Shown here piece by piece: positions 43,108-53,084 of a stretch of 64,000 nt of DNA; the first letter of the stretch is position 1, and every line of letters begins with the position of its first letter. Under the pieces are notes generated by a model. It was not told the DNA's origin. It did not search any database and was given only the letters and a program-made list of their open reading frames with translations. The position numbers were made by a program, and so were the translations under genes. Location of the stretch: NCBI GenBank assembly GCA_030066595.1, contig JASJBI010000009.1, positions 1 to 64,000 on the forward strand, read 5' to 3'. The stretch is from Alphaproteobacteria bacterium. Lineage in GTDB: Bacteria; Pseudomonadota; Alphaproteobacteria; JAJFFI01.

Positions 43108-43914
43108 GTGCAGATCCGCATCCGGCACCAGACCGACTATCACTACTCCGAGCCGTTCATCAACGGCATCCAGTATGTCCGCCTCAACCCGCGCTCGGGC
43201 CCGTCCCAGTCGGTCGAGTCCTGGACCGTGCGGGCGCCCGGCACGCTCACTCAGTGGACCGACCATTTCGGCAACATCTGCCACACCATGGCGTTCCTCA
43301 AGCCCGAGGAAGAGGTCTCCATCGTGGTCTCCGGCGCGGTCGAGACCTTCGACACCAAGGGCGTGCTGCCGATCAACCCGGTCGGTTTGCCGGCTGAGGC
43401 CTATCTCAACCCGACGTCGTACACCCACGACGACCCGCCGCTGCGCGGCTTCGCGCGGCACTTCCGCCGCGAAATCGCCAAGGACCGGCTCGACGGGCTG
43501 CACAGCCTGATGCTGGCGGTGCCGGACTCGGTCGAATACCGCGAAGGCGAGACCCATGTTCACACCACCGCGGCCGAGGCGATGAAGGACGGCTTCGGCG
43601 TGTGCCAGGACCACGCCCATATCTTCATCGCCGTCTGCAAGGCGCTCGGCGTGCCGGCCCGTTACATCAGCGGCTATCTCTGGACCGGCCAGGGCAGCGA
43701 GGCGCACAGCGCGAGTCATGCCTGGGCCGAAGCGCTGGTGCCGGATCTGGGCTGGGTCAGCTTCGACCCGGCCAACGGCGTCTCGGCCACAGATCACTAT
43801 GTGCGCATCGCTGTGGGCTTCGACTATGCCGGGGCCGGGCCGGTGCGGGGTGTCCGGCGCGGGGGCGGTCTGGAGAGCATGGCGGTCGCCATCGAGCTGC
43901 AGGGGCAGCAGTAG
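43108..43914 (+). CDS. Transglutaminase-like cysteine protease (bacterial N-terminal domain type)
   Basis: A 268-residue protein with GTG start. The N-terminal beta domain (MQIRIRHQTDYHYSEPFINGIQYVRLNP) is followed by a papain-like transglutaminase core. The catalytic triad is visible: C in GFGVCQDHAHIFIAVCKALG (about residue 166), H in SASHAWAEA (about 203) and D in GWVSFDPANG (about 219). No signal peptide is evident, so it is cytosolic. It is the last gene of the ATP-grasp/lipoprotein/alpha-E/transglutaminase operon; the usual fifth partner anbu is at 52257. Confidence 0.92.
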   Translation: MQIRIRHQTDYHYSEPFINGIQYVRLNPRSGPSQSVESWTVRAPGTLTQWTDHFGNICHTMAFLKPEEEVSIVVSGAVETFDTKGVLPINPVGLPAEAYLNPTSYTHDDPPLRGFARHFRREIAKDRLDGLHSLMLAVPDSVEYREGETHVHTTAAEAMKDGFGVCQDHAHIFIAVCKALGVPARYISGYLWTGQGSEAHSASHAWAEALVPDLGWVSFDPANGVSATDHYVRIAVGFDYAGAGPVRGVRRGGGLESMAVAIELQGQQ

Positions 43915-44641
43915 AGCTCGGCTGTCGCTCGGGGCAGAGCACGCCTAAGCGCTTGATCAGGGTCTGATTGCGGCGATTGATGACTGCGAGGACGCTCGCT
44001 GCCAGCTTGGCCTCGCGCGTGGCCGCTCGGATGTGCCATGCTGTTTCGACGCGGGCGCATCGCATGATCAAGGTCTCATTCGGAGTTTGACGCACGGCAC
44101 GACCCGACGTTCAAAGCGGAGCGTTCCACGTCGGAAGATCACTCAAGACCATCTCACTGCCGACTTTATCAACGGTATCGACCCAAAGCTGACATTGGCG
44201 CGCGCTGAGAGCTGTGTCTGATTGGCAGCTAGAGCACTTTCCGACCATATGGACACAATTCTGTTGCGGTTTGGGCGCGGCAGATCGCCAGGCGCCGTCC
44301 GAAACGCGATGCATCGCATCGGGTGAGGACGGCAACGCCACGGCTGCCCGCCCAAACGCAACCCCCTCGGGCCGGGGTCTTTTCCGCCATGACGTCGTCA
44401 AACGCCTTGCCCGTATGACGGATACGCTCTGCGGCGTCTTCCTCGTCATGGCGAAAAATGCCTCCGGCAGAATGGGTCCATATGGTCGGAAAATGCTCTA
44501 GAACCGGTGGTATAGCCGCGCCCTACATACGTTCCGAACCCTCTTCCCCTCTACAGGCAACAGGAATAATCTTCGATGGCTACAGCAGCTCAAGCTTGGC
44601 CACGCTGTTGGAAATCCGCACTGAAATCGGGAGGCTGAATC
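43915..44641. other. Gene-poor interval with a miniature element
   Basis: Between the transglutaminase and VOC genes are 727 bases without a credible gene; the open frames here (for example 43757-44095 minus, 44033-44221 plus) lack ribosome sites and homology I can recognise. It contains the 273-bp element at 44229-44501. Composition drops from strongly GC-rich to about balanced, so this looks like a junction of acquired or decayed DNA. Confidence 0.6.
44229..44501. mobile_element. MITE-like element with 25-bp terminal inverted repeats
   Basis: The left end 44229-44253 (CTAGAGCACTTTCCGACCAT...) and right end 44477-44501 are inverted copies with one mismatch in 25. If the flanking TA on each side (44230-44231 and 44499-44500) is the target duplication, the element has TIRs starting GAGCA, as expected for an IS630/Tc1-type mobilised miniature element. 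The interior has no gene. The left 54 bases recur at 23995-24048. Confidence 0.65.
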
Positions 44642-45016
44642 ATGATTGCCTACACTGTAGTCGGAACAAATGATCTTGAGAAATCAACCGCGTTCTATGA
44701 TGCGTTGCTTGGCGAAATCGGTGGCAAACGTGCGATGGATCTTGGCGGCATTATTCTGTACGCAGGCGCTGAAGGAACCCCCTTCTTTTGCATTGCGAAA
44801 CCCATCGACGGCAAGGAAGCCACTGTCGGGAATGGTTCGATGGTTTCCTTTGCGGCGGAGAACCCCGAAGCGGTCGATAAGCTTTACGCCAAGGCCCTTG
44901 AGCTAGGTGCGACTGATGAGGGTGCTCCAGGCCCGAGGTCCCGTGGCGGCCTTGACTTCTATGCGGGCTACTTCCGCGATCCGGAGGGAAACAAGCTCAA
45001 CTTCTTCTGCATGTAG
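44642..45016 (+). CDS. VOC-superfamily (glyoxalase/bleomycin-resistance-like) protein
   Basis: A 124-residue protein with a betaalphabetabetabeta repeat: MIAYTVVGTNDLEKSTAFYDALLGEIGG at the start and YFRDPEGNKLNFFCM at the end, the standard VOC pattern. Metal-ligand positions are not convincingly filled, so it may bind rather than transform its ligand. Its base composition is clearly less GC-rich than the neighbours, and it follows the MITE-like element, both signs of recent transfer. ggaggctgaatc supplies the ribosome site. Confidence 0.88.
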   Translation: MIAYTVVGTNDLEKSTAFYDALLGEIGGKRAMDLGGIILYAGAEGTPFFCIAKPIDGKEATVGNGSMVSFAAENPEAVDKLYAKALELGATDEGAPGPRSRGGLDFYAGYFRDPEGNKLNFFCM

Positions 45017-45320
45017 TCGGGCTTCAGCTATCCAAACAGAAACTGATTAACAGCGGGTCAGATCTATTCGGCGACGTCCGCTAATGGCTAAGGGCTGAAG
45101 CAGACACAACCACCTAGCAACGACCGTCTTGGGCAAGCAAGCGGACAGCCTGCTCCGAGACCGCAGAAACAGCGGCCGTCGAGCATACATGGCGCCGACA
45201 GGCGCCGCCGTCCTTGCCAAGCACCTCTGAGCGCACCGGCGGATCTCTCCGGGGCCGCCGGCGGCAAGCGACGGCGAATTGTGTACAATTGCGCAAGACG
45301 GCGCCAATAACAGCGATCTT
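45017..45320. other. Noncoding region upstream of the osmoprotectant operon
   Basis: The 304 bases contain no supported gene. Visible features are the dyad GGCGCC-GACA-GGCGCC (45191-45206), GTCCGCT/AAGCAGAC-type fragments around 45071-45100, and the AATTGT-GT-ACAATT dyad at 45277-45290. Confidence 0.55.
45277..45290. promoter_or_regulatory. Perfect dyad upstream of osmoprotectant transporter
   Basis: AATTGT-GT-ACAATT is a perfect 6-2-6 inverted repeat 31 bases before the chosen start of the first permease. An AT-rich palindrome in GC-rich DNA at an operon head is a good operator candidate; the regulator is unknown. Confidence 0.45.
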
Positions 45321-45971
45321 GTGGACGTACTCGCCTTCATCTTCGACAACCTACCTCTGATCGGGGCGCGCACGGTCGAGCATATCTCGATCGTCGGGTT
45401 GGCGGTGGCCCTTGCCCTGATGACCGGCGTTCCCATCGGCATCGCGATCACCCAGAACCGGCGCGCCGCCGACCTGGTGCTGTACGTGGCCGCGGTCATC
45501 ATGACCGTTCCCTCGATCGCGCTGTTCGGCGTGATGATCCCGATCCTATCCGTGATCGGCCAGGGGATCGGCTATCTGCCGGCGGTGATCGCGGTGCTGC
45601 TGTACTCGCAGCTGCCGATCATCCGCAACACCTACACGGCGATCAACAATGTGGACCCGGCCTTGCGGGAGGCCGCGCGCGGCATGGGCATGACGCCCCT
45701 CCAGCGGCTCCGCGAGGTGGAGATCCCGATCGCCGTGCCCGTGATCATGGCCGGCGTCCGCACCGCCGTGGTGATGAACATCGGCATCACCGCCATCGCC
45801 GCCTATATCGGCGCCGGCGGGCTCGGTACCTTCATCAGCCGGGGCATCTCGCAGACCGATCCGCGCCAGCTGATCACCGGCGCGATCGCCGTCAGCGTGC
45901 TCGCGATCGCGGCGGACTTCTTCCTGCTGTGGACGCAGCGGGCGCTCACGCCGCGCGGATTGAGGACCTGA
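45321..45971 (+). CDS. Osmoprotectant/glycine betaine ABC transporter permease (OpuBB/ProW-like)
   Basis: A 216-residue membrane protein with about six hydrophobic segments. RNTYTAINNVDPALREAARGMGMTPLQRL is the EAA loop that docks the ATPase. The GTG at 45321 was chosen as start; an earlier TTG at 45279 lies inside the operator-like dyad. It opens an operon permease-ATPase-permease-receptor (45321-48795), the OpuB/OpuC layout for choline, betaine or related compatible solutes. Confidence 0.9.
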   Translation: MDVLAFIFDNLPLIGARTVEHISIVGLAVALALMTGVPIGIAITQNRRAADLVLYVAAVIMTVPSIALFGVMIPILSVIGQGIGYLPAVIAVLLYSQLPIIRNTYTAINNVDPALREAARGMGMTPLQRLREVEIPIAVPVIMAGVRTAVVMNIGITAIAAYIGAGGLGTFISRGISQTDPRQLITGAIAVSVLAIAADFFLLWTQRALTPRGLRT

Positions 45972-45983
45972 GGGTCGGGCCGG

Positions 45984-47102
45984 ATGATCGCACTCGAGAA
46001 CCTGACCAAGATCTTCGAGACGCCCAGCGGCAGCGTTATCGCCGCCGATCAGATCACCATGGAGGTCGTCGAGGGCGAGATCTGCGTACTGCTCGGCCCG
46101 TCCGGCTGCGGCAAGACCACCGTGCTCAAGATGGTCAACCGCCTGATCATGCCCACATCCGGCAAGATCTACATCGACGGCAAGGACACGGACGAGTACG
46201 ACCCGGTCGCGCTGCGGCGCACGATCGGCTACGTGATCCAGCAGATCGGCCTGTTCCCGAACAAGACCATCGAGGAGAACATCTGCGTCGTGCCCGACCT
46301 GCTCGGTTGGGACCGCGAGAAATCCAAAGCGCGTGCGGCGGAGCTGCTCGAGATGGTCGCGCTCGACCCGGGCGTGTTCCTGAAGCGCTATCCCAAGGAG
46401 CTGTCCGGCGGGCAGCAGCAGCGTGTCGGCGTGATCCGGGCGCTGGCCGCCGACCCGCCGGTCATGCTGATGGACGAACCCTTCGGCGCCATCGACCCGA
46501 TCAACCGGGAGGTCATCCAGGACGAATTCCTGAAGATGCAGGAGGCCCTCGGCAAGACCATCATGTTCGTCAGCCACGACATCGACGAAGCCGTCAAGAT
46601 GGCCGACAAAGTGGCGATCTTTCGGGCCGGCAGGCTCGAGCAGTACGGCTCGCCCGACGACATACTGGCCCACCCTGCGAACAGCTTCATCGCCGACTTC
46701 GTGGGGGGTGACCGCGCGCTCAAGCGGTTGCGGCTGATCACGGTCGAGGAGGCGATGATGAAGGATCCACCCCGGGTGCGGCCCGAGGACACGCTGGAGA
46801 AGGCCACCGGTCTGATGCGGGAGAACGGCCACATCTCTGTGGTGATGGTCGGCCCGCGCGGCCGTCCCCGCGGCTTCATCCACATCAACGACGCCAAAGA
46901 GCGCAAGGGCTTGGTCGGCGAGCACTACGAGAAGCTGCCGGCGACGGTCAACGTGCGAGAGGATCTGCGCACGGCGGTGTCCGAGATGTTCACCCACGAT
47001 CTGACCTGGCTCGCCTGCGTCGACGACGAGGGCTTCTTCAAGGGCTACGTCACGCAGCGCGGCATCACCCACCTGCTCGGCGAGACCTATCGGGATGGCT
47101 GA
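45984..47102 (+). CDS. Osmoprotectant ABC transporter ATP-binding protein with CBS domains
   Basis: A 372-residue ATPase. Walker A GPSGCGKTT, ABC signature LSGGQQQRVGVIRALA, Walker B VMLMDEPFGAIDP. The C-terminal 110 residues form paired CBS domains (MKDPPRVRPEDTLEKATGLM and VNVREDLRTAVSEMFTHDL), which in OpuA sense ionic strength or nucleotides. Its last 8 bases overlap the next permease gene. Confidence 0.94.
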   Translation: MIALENLTKIFETPSGSVIAADQITMEVVEGEICVLLGPSGCGKTTVLKMVNRLIMPTSGKIYIDGKDTDEYDPVALRRTIGYVIQQIGLFPNKTIEENICVVPDLLGWDREKSKARAAELLEMVALDPGVFLKRYPKELSGGQQQRVGVIRALAADPPVMLMDEPFGAIDPINREVIQDEFLKMQEALGKTIMFVSHDIDEAVKMADKVAIFRAGRLEQYGSPDDILAHPANSFIADFVGGDRALKRLRLITVEEAMMKDPPRVRPEDTLEKATGLMRENGHISVVMVGPRGRPRGFIHINDAKERKGLVGEHYEKLPATVNVREDLRTAVSEMFTHDLTWLACVDDEGFFKGYVTQRGITHLLGETYRDG

Positions 47103-47835
47103 CACGACGGAGCAGAGCCGCTTCAGCCGGGCCTGGCAGAACATCCTGCTGGTCCTGGTCTTCGCCTTGGGCGCCTGGGCCTATGCCAGCGGGGTGCTGC
47201 CGCAGATCTTCGAGCTGTGGGAGGACATCGTCTTTCTCACCCAGCAGCATCTCGGCCTGGTCGCGATCTCCGGCGGTCTTGCGATCCTCGTAGGCATTCC
47301 GCTCGGCGTCTGGCTTACGCGGCCGTCGATGCGACGCTATGCCGAGATCGTGATCCAGTTGCTCAATATCGGCACGACAATCCCGACGCTCGCCATTCTC
47401 GCACTGTCCATGAGCCTCTTGGGCATCGGCGCGCTGCCGTCGATCTTCGGCCTTTGGTTGGCCACGCTGCTGCCGATCGTGCGCAACACTTACACCGGCA
47501 TCCAGTCCGTGCCCGCGCATCTCATCGAGTCGGCGACGGGCATGGGCATGACCCAGGCGCAGATCCTGATGCGGGTGGAGCTGCCGAACGCGCTCTTCGT
47601 GATCTTCGCGGGTGTGCGCACGGCGCTCGCGATCAATGTCGGCACGGTGCCGCTCGCCTTTCTCATCGGTGGCGGCGGGCTGGGGGAGCTGATCTTCACC
47701 GGCATCGCGCTCGACGAGTTTGGTATGATGTTGGCGGGCGCCATTCCGACGGCGATGCTGGCGATCCTGGTCGATTTCGCGGTTGGCCAGGTCCAGTTCT
47801 GGGCCGTGCCGCGTGGCGTCAACCCGCTACGCTGA
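47095..47835 (+). CDS. Osmoprotectant ABC transporter permease (OpuBD-like)
   Basis: A 246-residue membrane protein, the second permease of the operon. The EAA loop is RNTYTGIQSVPAHLIESATGMGMTQAQIL, closely parallel to the first permease, so the two form a heterodimer. The start overlaps the ATPase gene by 8 bases. About six hydrophobic segments are visible. Confidence 0.93.
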   Translation: MADTTEQSRFSRAWQNILLVLVFALGAWAYASGVLPQIFELWEDIVFLTQQHLGLVAISGGLAILVGIPLGVWLTRPSMRRYAEIVIQLLNIGTTIPTLAILALSMSLLGIGALPSIFGLWLATLLPIVRNTYTGIQSVPAHLIESATGMGMTQAQILMRVELPNALFVIFAGVRTALAINVGTVPLAFLIGGGGLGELIFTGIALDEFGMMLAGAIPTAMLAILVDFAVGQVQFWAVPRGVNPLR

Positions 47836-47904
47836 TGCGCCAGCTTCCGAGGCAGTCGGAGAGCCAACGGGGGGCACAACCAGGAAAGACCAAGGGAGGA
47901 TGGG

Positions 47905-48795
47905 ATGACAGGACGACTCATTGCTGCATGGCTCGCCGGCGTACTCGCCGCGCTTGGCATGGCGAGTTCGGCGCTGGCGGACGAGATCGTCGTCGGCGGC
48001 AAGAACTTCACCGAGCAGCTGCTCTTAGCGGAGATGACGACGCAGCTTCTCAAGGCGAAGGGCTTCGAGGTTGAAAAGCGCGACGGCATGGGCTCCAAAG
48101 TCGTTCGTGAAGCCCAGCTCAACGGACAGGTCGACGTGTACTGGGAATACACCGGCACCTCGCTGGTCACCTACAACAAGGTGAAAGACAAGCTGTCGGC
48201 GGAGGAGACCTACGCCAAAGTCAAGGAACTGGACGCGGCGCAGGGCTTGGTCTGGCTCGCGCCGTCCGGCGCCAACAACACCTACGCGCTCGCCGTCAAG
48301 CAAGGTGCGGACAAGACCAAGGGGATCAAGTCCCTGTCCGACCTGGCCGCAGCCTACAACGCCGACAAAGGGCTGGTCATGGCGGTCAACGCCGAGTTCC
48401 CGAAGCGGCAGGACGGCCTGCTCGGCCTGCAAAAGGCTTACGGATTCAAGGTCAGCAGACGGGGCCGCAAGCCCATGGAGTCGGGGTTGACCTATCAGGC
48501 GCTCAAGGAGGATCAGGTCGATATCGCCCTGGTGTTTGCCACGGACGGCCGCATCTCCGCCTTCGATTTCCGCGTGCTGGAGGACGACAAGGGGTTCTTC
48601 CCCAACTACGCCATCGCACCGGTCGTGCGAAAGGAGACGCTCGACAAGAACCCGGGTCTGAAGGGGCCGCTCGAAGCCTTGTCGGCGAAGCTCGATGATC
48701 AAACCATGCAGCAGCTCAACGCGATGGTCGACGTCGAGAAGAAGACGATCGAGGACGTGGCGGTCAGCTTCCTGAAGGGAAAGGGGATGATGTAG
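47905..48795 (+). CDS. Osmoprotectant ABC transporter substrate-binding protein
   Basis: A 296-residue periplasmic receptor. Signal peptide MTGRLIAAWLAGVLAALGMASSALADE, then EIVVGGKNFTEQLLLAEMTTQLL, the start shared by OpuBC/YehZ-type receptors. GQVDVYWEYTGTSLVTY supplies aromatic residues that form the cation-pi box for trimethylammonium groups. An ideal ribosome site (gggaggatggg) precedes the ATG. It follows the second permease by 69 bases and ends the operon. Confidence 0.92.
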   Translation: MTGRLIAAWLAGVLAALGMASSALADEIVVGGKNFTEQLLLAEMTTQLLKAKGFEVEKRDGMGSKVVREAQLNGQVDVYWEYTGTSLVTYNKVKDKLSAEETYAKVKELDAAQGLVWLAPSGANNTYALAVKQGADKTKGIKSLSDLAAAYNADKGLVMAVNAEFPKRQDGLLGLQKAYGFKVSRRGRKPMESGLTYQALKEDQVDIALVFATDGRISAFDFRVLEDDKGFFPNYAIAPVVRKETLDKNPGLKGPLEALSAKLDDQTMQQLNAMVDVEKKTIEDVAVSFLKGKGMM

Positions 48796-49026
48796 CGGGG
48801 ACACAGACCACGCCGCCACACAGCCCATGGTCTCTCGGCGCAATGGCCGCTGTCCTGCGCATCAGGTCCACTTAGCGCCTCAAAGCGGACTTCCAGGGCC
48901 CTGCTTTATTTTGGTCAGCTCTTGGGTAGTCCTTGGCGGTCTTGCCCCCTCGCGCGATGTCGGGAAAGCGCGCGAGAGCGGACTGACCGCGTGTCGGGCG
49001 GTCACGACGATTGAAGAAGACGCGGC

Positions 49027-50427
49027 CTAGCCGAACCCTCTGAGCCGGTCGATCAGCTCGGGCAGGAACAGCGAGACCTGCGGCACATAGGTGATGATGA
49101 TCAGCGAGAGCAGCAGGATCATCAGCCAGGGCAGGGCCGCCCGGGTGGCCCACAACAGGCTCTCCCCGGTGATGCCGGCGGCGACGAACAGGTTGAGCCC
49201 GACCGGCGGCGTGAGCATGCCGATCTCCATGTTGACCACCATGATGATGCCCAGGTGGATCGGGTCAATGCCGAGCTGCACGGCGATCGGAAACAGGATC
49301 GGCGCCATGATCAGGAGGATCGCCGACGGCTCCATGAAGTTGCCGGCCGCGAGCAGCAGCAGATTGACGATGATCAGGAACCCCCAGGCCGGCAGGCCCC
49401 AGGCGACGATGGTCTCGGCGATCGCGTGCGGAATCCGCTCGGTGGTCAGCACATGGGCGAAGATCATCGCGTTGGCGATGATGAACAGCAGCATGATCGA
49501 GACCTTGGCGGCGTCCATGATCACGTGGCGGACATCCGGATCGGCCAGGCTGCGCGGCAGGGCCAGCAGCATGGCGCCGATGTTGCGGACGGCGGCGGCG
49601 GCCATCGGCTCGTCGCCCTTGCGCCAGGGTTCGCGCTTGAGCGGGCCTATGTCCCGGTAGCCGAACACCGCGACCAGATAGGCGTAGACCGCCGAGACCG
49701 CGGCCGCCTCGGTCGGACTGGCGATGCCGCCATAGATCGAGCCCAGCACGATGACGATGAGCATCAGCCCGCCGAGCGCGGCCAGGCCCGCGGACCAGAC
49801 CTCCCGGAAGCCCGACCAGGGCTGCGCCGGGAGCCCCTTGACCCGCGCCAGGATGTAGATGGCGATCATCAAAAAGACGCCGATCATGATGCCGGGGATG
49901 AAGCCGGCCATGAACATGCGCGCGGCCGAGACCTCGGTCGCCGCGGCATAGACCAGCATGACGATCGACGGCGGGATCAGGATGCCCAGCGTGCCGGCGT
50001 TGCAGATCACGCCGGCGGCCATCTGCTTGGGATAGCCGGACTGGACCATGCCGGCGATGCAGATCGAGCCGATGGCGGCGACCGTCGCCGGCGACGAGCC
50101 CGAGACGGCGGCGAACAGCATGCAGGCCAGCACGGACGCCATGGCCAAGCCGCCGCGGATATGGCCCACCACGTCCGTTGCGAATCGGATGATGCGCCGG
50201 GCCACGCCGCCGGTGGACAGGAAGGCGGAGGACAGGATGAAGAAGGGGATCGCCAACAGCGTGTAGTGCTCGGAGACGTTCTCGAACATCTTGAGCGCGA
50301 TCGAGGCCAGCGAGTCGTCCGAGAACAGCAGGATAGTGACGATGCTCGACAGGCCCAGCGAGATCGCCACCGGAATGCCGATGATCATGCAGCCGAACAG
50401 CAGCAGAAACAGGACCGCCGTGGTCAT
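49027..50427 (-). CDS. TRAP transporter large permease (DctM-type), second system
   Basis: A 466-residue membrane protein. Hallmarks are FAAVSGSSPATVAAIGSICI, GTLGILIPPSIVMLVYA, GGIASPTEAAAVSAVYAYL and MLTPPVGLNLFVAAGI. It is longer than the DctM at 5191-6498 because of a loop insertion near residues 255-290. Its ATG overlaps the dctQ stop by 4 bases. Confidence 0.94.
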   Translation of the reverse strand: MTTAVLFLLLFGCMIIGIPVAISLGLSSIVTILLFSDDSLASIALKMFENVSEHYTLLAIPFFILSSAFLSTGGVARRIIRFATDVVGHIRGGLAMASVLACMLFAAVSGSSPATVAAIGSICIAGMVQSGYPKQMAAGVICNAGTLGILIPPSIVMLVYAAATEVSAARMFMAGFIPGIMIGVFLMIAIYILARVKGLPAQPWSGFREVWSAGLAALGGLMLIVIVLGSIYGGIASPTEAAAVSAVYAYLVAVFGYRDIGPLKREPWRKGDEPMAAAAVRNIGAMLLALPRSLADPDVRHVIMDAAKVSIMLLFIIANAMIFAHVLTTERIPHAIAETIVAWGLPAWGFLIIVNLLLLAAGNFMEPSAILLIMAPILFPIAVQLGIDPIHLGIIMVVNMEIGMLTPPVGLNLFVAAGITGESLLWATRAALPWLMILLLSLIIITYVPQVSLFLPELIDRLRGFG

Positions 50428-50972
50428 GGCTGCCGGTCCCCCGTGAGGCCGTCCCGGTCGGCCTCGTCGAGGACCTTGCGGGCCTCATCGGGCAACTCGA
50501 AGCCGCTGGCCTGCCCCTTGACGATGCGCCAGAGCAGCTCCAGGAGGCGCAGTCCCAAGAGCGCGAAACCGATCACGATGACCGAGTGCGCCAGCCACTT
50601 CGGGACCGGCAGGTCCTCCATCTCGATGCCGATCTTGATGAGCTTCTCGATGTAGACCCAGCCGCCGGCGAGGAACAGGCCGCAATAGAGCAGCGAGAGC
50701 GCCACGGCGACGAGGCCGACGATCCGCCGGGTGCCCGCGCTCAGCAGTCTCACGACGGCGTCGACGCCGATATGGGCGTGCACCTTCACGCCGTAAGAGG
50801 CGCCGAACAGCACCAGCCAGCCGGAGACGTGCAGGGTCAGCTCCTCGATCCAGAGGAGCCCGGTGTCGAAGCCGAAGCGCAGCACGACCTCGAAGAAGAC
50901 CAGCAAGGTCATGGCCACGAGGAGGAGGGCGATGAAGCCCTCCTCGAAGTGCGCCCAGATCCGGCTCAGCAT
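50424..50972 (-). CDS. TRAP transporter small permease (DctQ-type), second system
   Basis: A 182-residue membrane protein with four hydrophobic segments (FIALLLVAMTLLVFFEVVL, LHVSGWLVLFGASYG, VGLVAVALSLLYCGLFLAGG, SVIVIGFALLGLRLLELLW). It lies 43 bases after the receptor gene and overlaps the DctM start by 4 bases. The call rests on topology and position. Confidence 0.89.
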   Translation of the reverse strand: MLSRIWAHFEEGFIALLLVAMTLLVFFEVVLRFGFDTGLLWIEELTLHVSGWLVLFGASYGVKVHAHIGVDAVVRLLSAGTRRIVGLVAVALSLLYCGLFLAGGWVYIEKLIKIGIEMEDLPVPKWLAHSVIVIGFALLGLRLLELLWRIVKGQASGFELPDEARKVLDEADRDGLTGDRQP

Positions 50973-51015
50973 TCGACCGCCGTCTCCCCTCGGCAGGCCA
51001 AAGAAGCGTTCGGCG

Positions 51016-52256
<1,241 letters not shown>

Positions 52257-52991
52257 ATGACCTATTGCGTCGGCATGTTGTTGGACGAGGGGCTGGTGAT
52301 GGCTTCGGATTCCCGCACCAATGCGGGCGTCGACCGGGTCGCCACCTTCCAGAAGATGTTTCTCTTCCAAGAACCGGGCGAGAAGCTGTTCGTGCTGCTG
52401 ACCGCCGGCAATTTGTCGGTGACCCAGTCGACGATCTCCTATCTGAACGACTGCATCGAAGGGAAGATCGAGGGGCAGAGCCTGATGGAAGTGACCTCCA
52501 TGTACGCCGCCGCGCGCACGGTCGGCCGGGCGCTGCGCGCGGTGTGGGAGGAGGACGGCCCGTCGCTCAAGGCGCACGACATCGAGTTCAACGCCTCGAT
52601 CATCCTGGGCGGTCAGGTCAAGGGCGGCCAGCTGCGCCTGTTTCAGATCTACGCCCCAGGCAACTTCGTCGAGGCCAGCGCCGACACGCCGTACTTCCAG
52701 ATCGGCGAGGTCAAGTACGGCAAGCCGGTGATCGACCGCATCGTCACCCAGAAGACCAGCCTGGCGGAGGCCGCCAAATGCGCCCTGATCTCCTTCGATT
52801 CGACCATGCGCTCGAACGTGTCCGTGGGACCGCCGCTGGACCTGCTGCTGGCCCGCCGGGACAGCCTGGACATCGCCCTGCAGACGCGGCTCGAGGACGA
52901 CAACCCATACCTCAGGGAGATCAGCCGGCTCTGGGGCGAGGGGCTCAAGAACACCTTCGAGGCGGTGCCGGACCCGGATTGGACGTTCTAG
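52257..52991 (+). CDS. anbu: Anbu (proteasome-type NTN peptidase)
   Basis: A 244-residue protein of the bacterial proteasome-homologue family. The ATG at 52257 gives MTYCVGMLLDEGLVMASDSRTNAGVD, the family start, in which Thr2 would become the catalytic nucleophile after Met removal; the aspartate of SDSRTNAG and a later lysine complete the Ntn site. cggaggag precedes the start. Anbu normally sits beside the ATP-grasp, alpha-E and transglutaminase genes; here that set ends at 43914. Its substrate is not known. Confidence 0.93.
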   Translation: MTYCVGMLLDEGLVMASDSRTNAGVDRVATFQKMFLFQEPGEKLFVLLTAGNLSVTQSTISYLNDCIEGKIEGQSLMEVTSMYAAARTVGRALRAVWEEDGPSLKAHDIEFNASIILGGQVKGGQLRLFQIYAPGNFVEASADTPYFQIGEVKYGKPVIDRIVTQKTSLAEAAKCALISFDSTMRSNVSVGPPLDLLLARRDSLDIALQTRLEDDNPYLREISRLWGEGLKNTFEAVPDPDWTF

Positions 52992-53084
52992 CGGCAGGCC
53001 CGTCGCAACGTCTGTGGCGATCGGCGCACTTGGCCCCCGCCGGTCAATCTGCATAGTTTGGCATATGTCGAAGGGACCAGACAG

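Noticed and set aside
43757-44095. Transposase fragment after the transglutaminase gene
   Set aside because: The frame has no catalytic motif or similarity I can name; composition alone is not enough.
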